From Borreliella americana (lineage in GTDB: Bacteria; Spirochaetota; Spirochaetia; Borreliales; Borreliaceae), in contig NZ_JAJNFB010000001.1 of the NCBI RefSeq assembly GCF_021043605.1, forward strand, positions 1-64,000: a DNA stretch of 64,000 bases, in the 5' to 3' direction. The position numbers were made by a program, and so were the translations under genes. Under the pieces are notes generated by a model. The model saw only the letters and a list, made by a program, of their open reading frames with translations, was not told the DNA's origin and did no database searches. The stretch's first letter is position 1. Every line of letters starts with the position of its first letter. Shown here piece after piece: positions 40,178 to 48,917 of this stretch.

Positions 40178-41644
40178 TCAATAAGATTTGGCAAATAAAA
40201 CAAAATATTTAGCCTTAGAAGAACAATAAATACAAGTCATACCCGTTAAATCCCTGGCTTTAAAATCATCAGGAATGCATCTGATTGTAGCTTTAGTTTC
40301 ATTTTTAATAATATTTTCACAAGTCAACCCGCCACACCAACAAGAAAGCACAAATCCAGAATAATCATTCATATAAGCTTTAAATGTCTCATAACTATCC
40401 TTACTGCTTCTAAAAATCTCCTTAGTATTTAAGGTCCTAAAATTTAATGCTTTTTTAAATAAATCTTTTTGCATCAAATCAAGTTCTACCTTAACCTTAC
40501 TTACAAGAGAATCAAGTGATATTTGATACTTAAATTTTCTGTCCTTATCTCTTCTTGAAATAGTAACAGAATTTAAAAGAACATCATTTATCCCTACTTC
40601 AAGGCGTATTGGAATTCCTTTAAACTCGGCAGATGAAAATCTAAATCCTGGAGAGCTTCTAATATCCTTATCAATTTCAACCCTAAATTTTGCTTTTTTT
40701 AAAGTATCCACAATACAACAAGAATAGTCCAAAATTTTTTCATTAATCTCGTCTTCTTTTTTAAAAATAGGAATAACAATAATTTCTATTGGAGCAATGT
40801 GGGGCGGTAAAACTAAACCTTTCTCATCAGAATGAACCATAATTAAAGCGCCAATCAACCTAGTAGAAACACCCCAGCTACTAGCAAATACATACTGCAT
40901 CTTGCCATCTTTGTCTTGAAATTTTACATCAAATGCCTTTGCAAAATTTAAACCTAAATAATGAGATGTGGCGGCTTGAAGCGCTTTTTTATCTTGCATT
41001 AATGCCTCAATTGAATAAGTAGAAACAGCCCCCGCAAATTTTTCCTTTTCAGATTTTTTACCACAAAAAACCGGAATGGCTAAATAATCTTCAATAAATC
41101 TTTTATATACATCTAAAATAAGCAAGGTTTCTTCTAATGCCTCCTCTTCAGTAGCATGAGCAGTGTGTCCTTCTTGCCATAGAAATTCGGTAGTGCGCAA
41201 AAAAGGCCTTGTTCTTTTTTCCCAGCGAACAACATTTGCCCATTGATTAATTTTAAGAGGAAGATCTCTATAAGACTTAATCCACTTACTATACATATTC
41301 CAAATAATTGTCTCAGAAGTAGGTCTTAAAACCAAAGGCTCTGCCAAACTCTCCCCACCAGCATTCTTAATAATAACAAACTCAGGAGAAAATCCATCAA
41401 TATGATCCTTTTCTCTTTCTAAAAAACTATACGGAATAAGCATAGGAAAATATGCATTCTCGTGCCCTGTCTCTTTAAATTTTTTATCAAGTATACTCTG
41501 AATTTTACTCCAAATAGAATACCCATAAGGCATAATTACCATACATCCTTTTACGGGGCTGTAATCAGCAAGTTTTGCTTTCTGAACTATATCTAAATAC
41601 CATTTAGAATAATCATCTTCTTTTGATGCTATAAAATCACTCAT
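40178..41644 (-). CDS. proS: Prolyl-tRNA synthetase, eukaryote/archaeal type
   Basis: Class II synthetase for tRNA-Pro, 488 residues. Class II motif 2 is in WANVVRWEKRTRPFLRTTEFLWQEGHTAH and motif 3 lies near VLPPHIAP. It lacks the inserted editing domain of typical bacterial ProRS and instead has the C-terminal zinc-binding extension (CWCGG, then CIYCSSKAKYFVLFAKSY with terminal Tyr) of the archaeal/eukaryotic form. This type occurs patchily in bacteria, which suggests an ancient transfer. It is followed leftward by gltP in the opposite direction, and is 53 nt downstream of the exported protein gene. Confidence 0.96.
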   Translation of the reverse strand: MSDFIASKEDDYSKWYLDIVQKAKLADYSPVKGCMVIMPYGYSIWSKIQSILDKKFKETGHENAYFPMLIPYSFLEREKDHIDGFSPEFVIIKNAGGESLAEPLVLRPTSETIIWNMYSKWIKSYRDLPLKINQWANVVRWEKRTRPFLRTTEFLWQEGHTAHATEEEALEETLLILDVYKRFIEDYLAIPVFCGKKSEKEKFAGAVSTYSIEALMQDKKALQAATSHYLGLNFAKAFDVKFQDKDGKMQYVFASSWGVSTRLIGALIMVHSDEKGLVLPPHIAPIEIIVIPIFKKEDEINEKILDYSCCIVDTLKKAKFRVEIDKDIRSSPGFRFSSAEFKGIPIRLEVGINDVLLNSVTISRRDKDRKFKYQISLDSLVSKVKVELDLMQKDLFKKALNFRTLNTKEIFRSSKDSYETFKAYMNDYSGFVLSCWCGGLTCENIIKNETKATIRCIPDDFKARDLTGMTCIYCSSKAKYFVLFAKSY

Positions 41645-41697
41645 ACATTATCCTTAATAAAGCACTACACTTCTTTAAAAAACTAAATTAATTATAC

Positions 41698-42375
41698 TCA
41701 ATATTTTTTAACTTCAACCATAAACCGTTTATACTTATTTCCATAAGAATTTAACATAATTTTTTCCAAAACAAAAACAATTCCATCTTCATTTGGAAAT
41801 AAAACAATCTCTCTTATTCTGTAATCAATAACATTCTTTCTATAATAATTCCCTCTTCCAACAATCAGATGTTTTTCTAGAAATGAATTACAATATCTAA
41901 TAGATAAAAAAATATTAAAAGAAGAAGAAAGTTCTTGGGAGTTGATATCCTTATTTACAAAAACTTGATATTCGTTTCCTGTTTTAAAATCAACAAAATT
42001 TAAAAAATCTGTTTCTGGAATTTCACTATTTACATAAAAATAAATTTCACGTCCTCTTCTTAAATGATTAATTTTAAATTCTTTAACTTTGAAATTAATT
42101 ATCTTTAAAAGCTCATAAAGACTTTTATCATAACTGTCTGAATACTCAATGTACTCCTTAAAAATCTTAGAATGTACTCCAGAGTTTGCAAAATTATTTT
42201 TAACAACATCAACAAAGTATGCAGCAGAGTAATAATGTCCATTTTCAAAACCATATTCGCCAAACATGAAATATCGATCATTATTAGAAAATCCTAAATT
42301 TTTAAAAAAAATATTTTCTGGAAATCCCAATAAAAAGGAAAAAAAATAAAAAAAAACGACATATAGTTTAATCAT
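41698..42375 (-). CDS. Exported protein of unknown function, possibly DUF2259-like
   Basis: 225 residues; a signal sequence (MIKLYVVFFYFFSFLLG) is likely cleaved near 18. The segment GFSNNDRYFMFGEYGFENGHYY resembles the start of spirochaetal secreted proteins grouped as DUF2259, but I cannot verify this without a search. The mature part looks beta-rich with two Cys absent apart from one in YCNSF. It is transcribed toward proS and may share its transcript. Confidence 0.7.
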   Translation of the reverse strand: MIKLYVVFFYFFSFLLGFPENIFFKNLGFSNNDRYFMFGEYGFENGHYYSAAYFVDVVKNNFANSGVHSKIFKEYIEYSDSYDKSLYELLKIINFKVKEFKINHLRRGREIYFYVNSEIPETDFLNFVDFKTGNEYQVFVNKDINSQELSSSFNIFLSIRYCNSFLEKHLIVGRGNYYRKNVIDYRIREIVLFPNEDGIVFVLEKIMLNSYGNKYKRFMVEVKKY

Positions 42376-42541
42376 AAGCTTTATATAAGTTTAATAACAA
42401 TAATTATATGTATTAAATCTTATTTATAATTAATTTACTCTTACTTAAAATAATATCAAAACAGCATTTCAAATTCAAAACTTTGATATACTATTTGTTT
42501 ATAGATTAAAAACTTAATATTCAAATTTTTGGGATAAATTT

Positions 42542-42943
42542 TTGAAAAAAAGAATTAATGGCCTAAAATTAGCTTTAAAAAGCTTGGAACAAATAAAGTT
42601 TTTTTGCAAGAGTTTTAAAATAAAGCATTGCAATAAAAATTGTTTATTACAAATTTATAAATTTATATTTTTTTCAAAGGCCAAAAAATCAACACAAAAA
42701 TATATTTCCAAAAATCCTATACAAACAAACAATATTAACATCGATATACAGTCAAGTAGTATAATAATACCTGTATTTGTGATTAAAAATTTTTTGATAA
42801 CCAAAGCTTTGATAAACAAAACAATAAAAAATTCAACAATAAAGTTTTACTATCAAAATAAGCAAATAAATATCGATATTTTTAATTTTTTATGCTTTAT
42901 TAAAAATATCGTAAAAATAAAATTATCTAAAATTGAAAAATAA
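42542..42943 (+). CDS. Small basic protein of unknown function, TTG start
   Basis: 133 residues, very Lys/Asn/Ile-rich, with one hydrophobic stretch (IDIQSSSIIIPVFVIKNFLI, about 73-92). The only full-length start is TTG at 42542, with a weak GGGAT site 10 nt earlier. It ends 15 nt before the BB0405-like gene and overlaps its binding site spacing, so it is probably co-transcribed. No recognisable family. Confidence 0.6.
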   Translation: MKKRINGLKLALKSLEQIKFFCKSFKIKHCNKNCLLQIYKFIFFSKAKKSTQKYISKNPIQTNNINIDIQSSSIIIPVFVIKNFLITKALINKTIKNSTIKFYYQNKQINIDIFNFLCFIKNIVKIKLSKIEK

Positions 42944-42958
42944 AAAAGGAGAATTTCA

Positions 42959-43570
42959 ATGAGAATGCTATTAGCAACAATAATACTTATATTAACAACG
43001 GGCTTATTAACTGCCCAATCCAAAAGCAAAAGTATGTCTGAAGATGACTTTGATTTTGATAAACTTCTTGCAAAAGAAGAGTCTGTGAGCCGCTTATTTG
43101 GCATAGGTTTTGGAATTGGATATCCACTGACAAACATTACAATATCTGTTCCATATGTAGATATAGATCTTGGGTACGGAGGATTCGTAGGACTTAACCC
43201 CAACAATTTCTTGCCCTATGTTGTGGTGGGCGTAGATCTTTTATTTAAAGATGAAATACATAAAAACACTATGATTTCTGGCGGCATTGGAATAGGTGCA
43301 GATTGGTCAAAAGGAAGCCCTGAAAAATCGAATGAAAAACTTGAAGAAGAAGATGAAAATGAAGTACAACAAGTAGCTTCTCCGCAAAACAGAATAGGGG
43401 TTGTAATAAGGTTACCTTTGGTAATAGAGTATAGCTTTCTTAAAAATATTGTGATTGGATTTAAAGCTGTTGCTACTATTGGAACAACTATGCTACTTGG
43501 CAGCCCAATGTCATTTGAAGGGGCTAGATTTAATTTCTTAGGCTCAGGCTTTATAAAAATATATATATAA
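42959..43570 (+). CDS. Outer-membrane beta-barrel protein, BB0405 family
   Basis: 203 residues with a cleavable signal (MRMLLATIILILTTGLLTAQ). The mature protein has an acidic segment (about 105-125), then amphipathic strands and GGIGIGADWSK. In B31 the orthologue BB0405 is a conserved surface-exposed outer-membrane protein needed for mammalian infection (recalled). AAAGGAG precedes the ATG at ideal spacing. Its downstream neighbour, 10 nt away, is a paralogue sharing IGIGNP/GIGYP, PYVDIDLGYGGF and the GGIGIGADWSK block. Confidence 0.92.
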   Translation: MRMLLATIILILTTGLLTAQSKSKSMSEDDFDFDKLLAKEESVSRLFGIGFGIGYPLTNITISVPYVDIDLGYGGFVGLNPNNFLPYVVVGVDLLFKDEIHKNTMISGGIGIGADWSKGSPEKSNEKLEEEDENEVQQVASPQNRIGVVIRLPLVIEYSFLKNIVIGFKAVATIGTTMLLGSPMSFEGARFNFLGSGFIKIYI

Positions 43571-43580
43571 TGGAGAATAA

Positions 43581-44192
43581 ATGATAAAAAATTTTAAAAA
43601 AATACATATTTTAACACTAGTATTAGGTGTGGTACACCTTTCTTTTGCATCTGACAATTATATGGTCAGATGCAGCAAGGAAGAAGATTCAACCACCTGT
43701 ATCGCAAAACTTAAAGAAATAAAAGAAAAGAAAAATTATGACTTATTTTCAATGGGAATTGGAATAGGCAATCCTATTGCAAACATTATGATTACAATTC
43801 CTTATATAAATATTGATGTTGGATATGGAGGTTTTATTGGCCTTAAGTCAAACAATTTTGAAAATTATCTAAATGGGGGAATAGACGTTATTTTTAAAAA
43901 GCAAATTGGACAATATATGAAAGTTGGCGGCGGCATTGGAATAGGCGCAGATTGGTCAAAAGCATCCCTTATACCTCCTAATGAAGAGAAAGAAACTGAT
44001 TATGATAGAATAGGTGCTGTTATAAGAATTCCTTTTATAATGGAATATAATTTTGCAAAAAATTTATCTATAGGATTTAAAATTTATCCTGCAGTAGGAC
44101 CAACAATATTGCTAACAAAACCAAGCATTTTATTTGAAGGAATTAAATTCAATTTTTTTGGATTTGGATTCATAAAATTTGCATTTAATTAA
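43581..44192 (+). CDS. Outer-membrane beta-barrel protein, BB0406 paralogue
   Basis: Also 203 residues, with signal sequence (MIKNFKKIHILTLVLGVVHLSFA) and the same barrel motifs as its upstream neighbour: IGIGNPIANIMITIPYINIDVGYGGFIGL and GGGIGIGADWSKAS. It lacks the long acidic insert of its partner and has two Cys (RCSKEEDSTTC) near the N-terminus that could form a disulfide. The B31 protein is reported to bind laminin (recalled). TGGAGAA is 7 nt before the ATG. It ends at a strong terminator shared with manA. Confidence 0.92.
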   Translation: MIKNFKKIHILTLVLGVVHLSFASDNYMVRCSKEEDSTTCIAKLKEIKEKKNYDLFSMGIGIGNPIANIMITIPYINIDVGYGGFIGLKSNNFENYLNGGIDVIFKKQIGQYMKVGGGIGIGADWSKASLIPPNEEKETDYDRIGAVIRIPFIMEYNFAKNLSIGFKIYPAVGPTILLTKPSILFEGIKFNFFGFGFIKFAFN

Positions 44193-44210
44193 CCAAATAA
44201 TCTAATTGGC

Positions 44211-44250
44211 AATTAAAATTAAGCTTACTTATGTAAACTTAATTTTAATT
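44211..44250. terminator. Bidirectional terminator between BB0406-like gene and manA
   Basis: An 18-bp stem with a single mismatch (AATTAAAATTAAGCTTAC paired with GTAAACTTAATTTTAATT) and a 4-nt loop. It follows the + strand gene and overlaps the stop of convergent manA, giving A/T-rich ends on both sides. The stem is AT-rich, so strength is moderate. Confidence 0.75.
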
Positions 44251-45363
44251 AAAACCAGCAATAAAAGCTTCACCATCCCCATCAATAAATAAGTTTTCAG
44301 ATTTTCTGCCTATAAATAGGCTATCACCTTTCTTAAGATTTAAGGATTTATTTATAATCACACACCCATCTAAAACTAGCAAAATCATTGCACTATTTCT
44401 ATTAATACAAATGCTATCATTTATTTTTTTTTGAATCAGTTTCAAATTAGTATTCGGAAGTCTAAATACGCTAAAATTATCTTGAAAATCGGGATTTAAA
44501 AATGATAACTTTCCTTCTTCAAATTGACCAACTCTCAACATCTCTTCTTTATCAATATACTTTCTAGTAAGCCCAGCCCTAATAACATTGTCGGAATTGG
44601 TCATAAGCTCAATGCAGTCTCCCTTAAGATATGCATGTACCTCCTGACTATTTGTATAAACAACTTCTCCTGGCTTTAGCTTTAAAATATTCATGCCCAA
44701 AAACACTAAAAGACCCACATCTACACCGTAAATATTGTAAATTTCATTAAACCAATGGCCCCTAAAATTATCAATAAGATCCAAATTTTTTAAAATTTTT
44801 TCAATAATCTCCTTAAGTTCATAAGTTTGTAAATCAAAAATGGTCTTTACAAAGTCTTTATGTGATTGAAAGTCAAAATTTAATTTCAGAATTTCACAAA
44901 TTGTTTTAATCTCATCCAAAGGCAAAAAGCCCTTAAGAGCATAAAAATCGCTCAAGGCATATATAAGTTCAATTTTAGGATTTTTATCTTTATATGTCCT
45001 TTTAGGATCATTAATATCTATCCCTTTATCATTTTCTGATTCATACCCTTTTAAAGCAATATCTTTAGAAGGATGAATCTGAATAGATAAAGGTTTATTT
45101 GCAGACAATACCTTAAATAAAAAAGGAAATTCATCATTACAGCCTAAAAGCTCTTTATGGTCTTCTAAAAAATCGCTTAAAAGCACATATTTATTTTTAT
45201 ATAAAATCTTACTGGAAAATGTTTTATGTGCTCCAAGCCACATTTCAGCCTTAGGCCTTCCATCAATCTTATCGCCTAAAAGATTGGGAATAAAATTAAT
45301 TCCTCCCCAATCATATTCTTTAATATTGTTTTTCATTAAAAAAATATTATCTTCATTATTCAT
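44245..45363 (-). CDS. manA: Mannose-6-phosphate isomerase, class I
   Basis: Interconverts mannose 6-phosphate and fructose 6-phosphate, letting mannose enter glycolysis. The 372-residue protein has the zinc-site motif QIHPSKD near residue 96, another ligand in SQEVHAYLKGD, and GRPKAEMWLGAHK at the N-terminus. Its ATG overlaps the fruA stop by 4 nt, coupling it to the PTS transporter; this pairing implies the PTS handles mannose as well as or instead of fructose. Confidence 0.96.
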   Translation of the reverse strand: MNNEDNIFLMKNNIKEYDWGGINFIPNLLGDKIDGRPKAEMWLGAHKTFSSKILYKNKYVLLSDFLEDHKELLGCNDEFPFLFKVLSANKPLSIQIHPSKDIALKGYESENDKGIDINDPKRTYKDKNPKIELIYALSDFYALKGFLPLDEIKTICEILKLNFDFQSHKDFVKTIFDLQTYELKEIIEKILKNLDLIDNFRGHWFNEIYNIYGVDVGLLVFLGMNILKLKPGEVVYTNSQEVHAYLKGDCIELMTNSDNVIRAGLTRKYIDKEEMLRVGQFEEGKLSFLNPDFQDNFSVFRLPNTNLKLIQKKINDSICINRNSAMILLVLDGCVIINKSLNLKKGDSLFIGRKSENLFIDGDGEAFIAGFN

Positions 45364-47237
45364 TCAGATTCCTTTAATTTTAAAGATTTCAAAAAAATTA
45401 CCAAAGCTGTTGCAACTGCAACTCCAACAGCAATTGCAATAATAAACTCAAATTTATTATCAACAACAGGAAGTACTATTGGCCCTCCGTGTGGAGCATG
45501 ATTAGCAACACCTAAAAAAGCAGCAATAATGCTTGACACAGCTCCTCCTACCACTATAGAAGGAATTACCCGCCCAGGATCACTAGCAGCAAAAGGAATA
45601 GCTCCCTCGCTAATACCAATAAATGAAATTAAAAAGGCTATTTTACCAGATTCTTTTTCTTCATTTTCAAATAATTTAGGTGCCAAAAAAGTTGCAAGCC
45701 CCATAGCCATAGGAGGAACAGGAATTGCTGCTGCTACCATTCCCATTATTTCTGGCACTTGGGGAATTAAACCTACACCAAAAAGAAATGCTACTTTATT
45801 AAAAGGTCCACCCATATCAATAGTAATCATTGAACCTAATACTAAACCTAAGAAAATCTTACCCAACACATCAAACGTTTCTGAATTGCTCTGCAAAGAT
45901 TTAAGCCCACTCTCAAGTACCCCCATAAATTCTCCAACATAAACACCAATATACAACATAAAAAAACCAACAATAATGGTGCTTATTAGTGGAATTACAA
46001 ATATAGGCATAACGGGTCTTAACCACTCAGGAACAGATCTTCTTGCTAAAAACCTTGCAACATAGCCTGCAAGAAATCCTGAAAATATTGCACCCAAAAA
46101 CCCTGCTTTTACATTTCCAGACATTACTCCACCAACAAGACCGGGTGCAAGACCAGGCTTATCAGCAATTGCCATTGAAATAAAACCAGCAAGCACGGGC
46201 AGCATCATACCAAAAGCAACAGATCCAATATCTGCAATCTGCTTATAAAATGGATGCTCAGAAAAATTAGGCCCATCGGGTCCAATCCCAACAAAAGCAA
46301 TACTAAGAGCAATTAAAATTCCTCCACTTGCAACAACAGGAATCATTGGAGATACTCCACTCATTAAATATTTATAAAAGCTACTTTTGCCTGTTGCGGC
46401 CGAAGCTTTAGGAGCGCTATTAGCACCAAAGTCTTTGCTTTTAAATATTGGAGCATTAAAAGCTTCCTTAATAATATTTTCTGTATTGTTTATCGCTTTT
46501 ACAGTTGAAACTTTATAAACTCTCTTGCCTTCAAATCTCTTTTCATCAATGTCCTTATCAACAGCAAGTATTACAGCGGATGCATTCCTAATTTCCTCTT
46601 CGGTTAAGGCATTTTCAATACCAATAGATCCTTGAGTTTCTACTCTAATGCTATAACCCTGCTTTTTGGCTTCATTTTCAATTTTCTTCGCTGCAATATA
46701 TGTATGAGCAACTCCAACAGGACACGCAGTTACAGCCACTATTTTTTCTGCTTTTGTAGCTCCAAAAACCTCTTCTTTGGCCTGTCTTTGAACATTCTCA
46801 ATATAATAATAAATGTCATCAGTAGTAACAAACCCACTTAAAGCATTTTGAAAAGCATCATCTTCAAATAGTTTAGCTATAAAAGCAATTGCCTTAAGAT
46901 GCTCATTGCCTTGTTGCTTTTTTGACATACAAATCAAAAATATTAAATTAACAGGAGGATTTTCTTCAGACCACTTAACACCAGCACCTTTAATGTAAAG
47001 CAATGAAATAAAACTAGTTTTAACAATATCTCCTATGAAATGAGGAATTGCAACCCCATTTTCCCAAGAAGTGTCACCTATCTTTTCTCTATCAAAAATT
47101 CCTTGAAGAAACTCTTTTTTATTATCTATATATCCCTTATCATTGATTTTTTCAACTAAAAAATCAATTACATCTTCTTTTGAATTTACTTCTGGCAAAA
47201 TAAATACAAGATCTTTTTTCAAAAAATTAAACAACAT
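45360..47237 (-). CDS. fruA: PTS fructose/mannose-type EIIABC fusion
   Basis: Sugar-phosphorylating permease of the fructose family, 625 residues in order EIIA-EIIB-EIIC. EIIA (1-145) has the phospho-His in GVAIPHF near residue 65; EIIB (about 165-270) has the phospho-Cys in TACPVGVAHTYIAAKKIE; EIIC (about 290-620) has ten or so membrane segments. AGGAGGCC lies before the ATG. Coupling to manA suggests mannose or fructose import. In the upstream region lies a perfect 19-bp palindrome that could be an operator. Confidence 0.96.
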   Translation of the reverse strand: MLFNFLKKDLVFILPEVNSKEDVIDFLVEKINDKGYIDNKKEFLQGIFDREKIGDTSWENGVAIPHFIGDIVKTSFISLLYIKGAGVKWSEENPPVNLIFLICMSKKQQGNEHLKAIAFIAKLFEDDAFQNALSGFVTTDDIYYYIENVQRQAKEEVFGATKAEKIVAVTACPVGVAHTYIAAKKIENEAKKQGYSIRVETQGSIGIENALTEEEIRNASAVILAVDKDIDEKRFEGKRVYKVSTVKAINNTENIIKEAFNAPIFKSKDFGANSAPKASAATGKSSFYKYLMSGVSPMIPVVASGGILIALSIAFVGIGPDGPNFSEHPFYKQIADIGSVAFGMMLPVLAGFISMAIADKPGLAPGLVGGVMSGNVKAGFLGAIFSGFLAGYVARFLARRSVPEWLRPVMPIFVIPLISTIIVGFFMLYIGVYVGEFMGVLESGLKSLQSNSETFDVLGKIFLGLVLGSMITIDMGGPFNKVAFLFGVGLIPQVPEIMGMVAAAIPVPPMAMGLATFLAPKLFENEEKESGKIAFLISFIGISEGAIPFAASDPGRVIPSIVVGGAVSSIIAAFLGVANHAPHGGPIVLPVVDNKFEFIIAIAVGVAVATALVIFLKSLKLKESE

Positions 47238-47263
47238 AACTGTGGCCTCCTAGCAATTATACA

Positions 47264-47282
47264 TATTGTATAATATACAATA
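47264..47282. promoter_or_regulatory. Perfect 19-bp palindrome in the fruA-manA promoter region
   Basis: TATTGTATA-A-TATACAATA is a perfect dyad around one central base, ending 27 nt before the fruA ATG. On the - strand a -10-like TATAAT (just downstream of the dyad) and TTATTG about 16 nt upstream of it make the dyad overlap the predicted core promoter, an expected place for a repressor. It could also form an mRNA-independent DNA cruciform; no T-tract follows to suggest a terminator. Confidence 0.5.
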
Positions 47283-47409
47283 AAATAACATACTACAGCC
47301 ACTTAATATAAAAAATATTTTTTAAACCAAACAGGTTAATTTTCTCTAAATACATATCGCAACATTGAAAAGGTAAAACAATTTTTATATTATTTAAAAT
47401 AATCTGTTT

Positions 47410-48039
47410 ATGAAAAAAACTCCAAACACTTGTATTTTCTTAACATTGCTTATCATTTCAAATTTAAATGCACTTGCAAATGAAGAAAGAAATACTAATA
47501 AAAAAATTGATCAACCCAATCAAAGCTCTAATTTTTTTAGCCCAGAAAGGGGATTCACATATTCAACAGGAATTGGAATTGGAATTGGATTTTTCCTAAA
47601 TTCAAATATTAAACACCTTATTTATAGGCCTTATTATACATTCTCCAATAATACTTTTGATTTTTTAATCATTGCTATGATATTAACAAAAGAAAACCTT
47701 AATATCCCTAAAAAAATGCAATACTTTAAATCTTATATTGGAGGAGGAATAAACTGGCACATTGCAAACCTAATTAAAAAAACAAAATATTTTTCTGCTA
47801 CCATTGGCATAGGTGGTCGTTTTTACCTATCCACAAACTTTATAGGAGACATTCGATTTTACGAAAAATTGCCTTATGTGATAGAACCTTATATGTTTAT
47901 TGAAATTTATTCTAAAAAAGCAACCCCTTTAATGGGGCTGGACTTTAAAATTGATTTTTTATTTTTAGATACATTTAGCATTTCTTTTAATTTCACTATT
48001 AGATATAATTTTAAGGACGAAAACGAGATGGAAACATGA
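47410..48039 (+). CDS. Exported porin-like protein, possible distant BB0405/BB0406 paralogue
   Basis: 209 residues; signal sequence MKKTPNTCIFLTLLIISNLNALA. The mature part shows GIGIGIGFFLNS and SYIGGGINWHIAN, reminiscent of IGIGNP and GGGIGIGADWS in the 42.9-44.2 kb pair, plus repeated aromatic strands, so a small outer-membrane barrel is likely. The relation is by eye only. Its binding site is weak. Its stop overlaps the nuclease start by 4 nt, making it the first of a coupled three-gene operon. Confidence 0.75.
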   Translation: MKKTPNTCIFLTLLIISNLNALANEERNTNKKIDQPNQSSNFFSPERGFTYSTGIGIGIGFFLNSNIKHLIYRPYYTFSNNTFDFLIIAMILTKENLNIPKKMQYFKSYIGGGINWHIANLIKKTKYFSATIGIGGRFYLSTNFIGDIRFYEKLPYVIEPYMFIEIYSKKATPLMGLDFKIDFLFLDTFSISFNFTIRYNFKDENEMET

Positions 48040-48917
48040 AAAAAGGGTCAAAATTTTTTCTTTACTGCTATATTTTATGCCTAACAGTATTTTTATTTTT
48101 TTCCTTAAATCCAAAAGCCCTAAAACAAATTAAACACAAAATTTATGACTATTTAGAAATAATAGAAAATAAATACATTAGCATTACAAAATCTATTCCA
48201 ATAAAAGAATCTCAATTAATACCAAAAGGATATCTTACTACCCAAATAATAAGCAAAAAACACTATACCTTAGGATATGCTGAAAGTGCAAGACAATCTG
48301 AATGGGCTGCTTATCCGCTTAAAAGAGAAATGGTAGAACTAGCATTAACTTTGTTAAAATCAAAAAAAATTAAAAGGAGTACCAAATTCTTTGAAGACAC
48401 CAACATCAGGGGCACTTTTCCAAAACTTGAAGATTACTTTAAAAGCGGTTATGATAGAGGACACATAGTAAGTTCTGCAGACATGTCCTTTTCTGAAAAT
48501 GCAATGAAAGATACATATTTTTTGTCAAATATGTCACCCCAAAAAAGCGAATTTAATTCTGGAATTTGGCTAAAACTTGAAAAATTAGTAAGAGAATGGG
48601 CAATCTCAAAAGGATATATATATATCATTAGCGCTGGAATTTTAACAGAAAATAAAGGATTTATCGGTAAAAACAAAATTTTGATACCTAAAAATTTTTA
48701 TAAAATAGTGCTAGCAATTAATAATAACAATTATTATGAAATAATCTCTTTTATTATTCCAAATGAAAAAGCAAAAGACCTAGATTTAAAAAATTATGTT
48801 GTTAGCGTTGATTCAATTGAAAAAAAAACAAAGATAGATTTTTTTGAAAAACTTGATCCCAAAATTAAAAAAAATATTAAAAAAATACAAAACACACATT
48901 CTTGGAAATTTAAATGA
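48036..48917 (+). CDS. nucA: Membrane-anchored DNA/RNA non-specific endonuclease (beta-beta-alpha metal type)
   Basis: 293 residues. One N-terminal hydrophobic segment (about 8-28) is a signal or anchor, so the enzyme acts outside the inner membrane. The nuclease core has DRGHIVSSADMS (catalytic His in DRGH) near residue 143 and the metal-binding Asn in NMSPQKSEFNSGIW, both in canonical order. It should cut DNA and RNA without specificity; purine auxotrophy makes nutrient nucleic-acid scavenging a plausible purpose, as does degradation of extracellular DNA. It overlaps its neighbours on both sides by 4 nt (ATGA). Confidence 0.94.
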   Translation: MKKGSKFFLYCYILCLTVFLFFSLNPKALKQIKHKIYDYLEIIENKYISITKSIPIKESQLIPKGYLTTQIISKKHYTLGYAESARQSEWAAYPLKREMVELALTLLKSKKIKRSTKFFEDTNIRGTFPKLEDYFKSGYDRGHIVSSADMSFSENAMKDTYFLSNMSPQKSEFNSGIWLKLEKLVREWAISKGYIYIISAGILTENKGFIGKNKILIPKNFYKIVLAINNNNYYEIISFIIPNEKAKDLDLKNYVVSVDSIEKKTKIDFFEKLDPKIKKNIKKIQNTHSWKFK

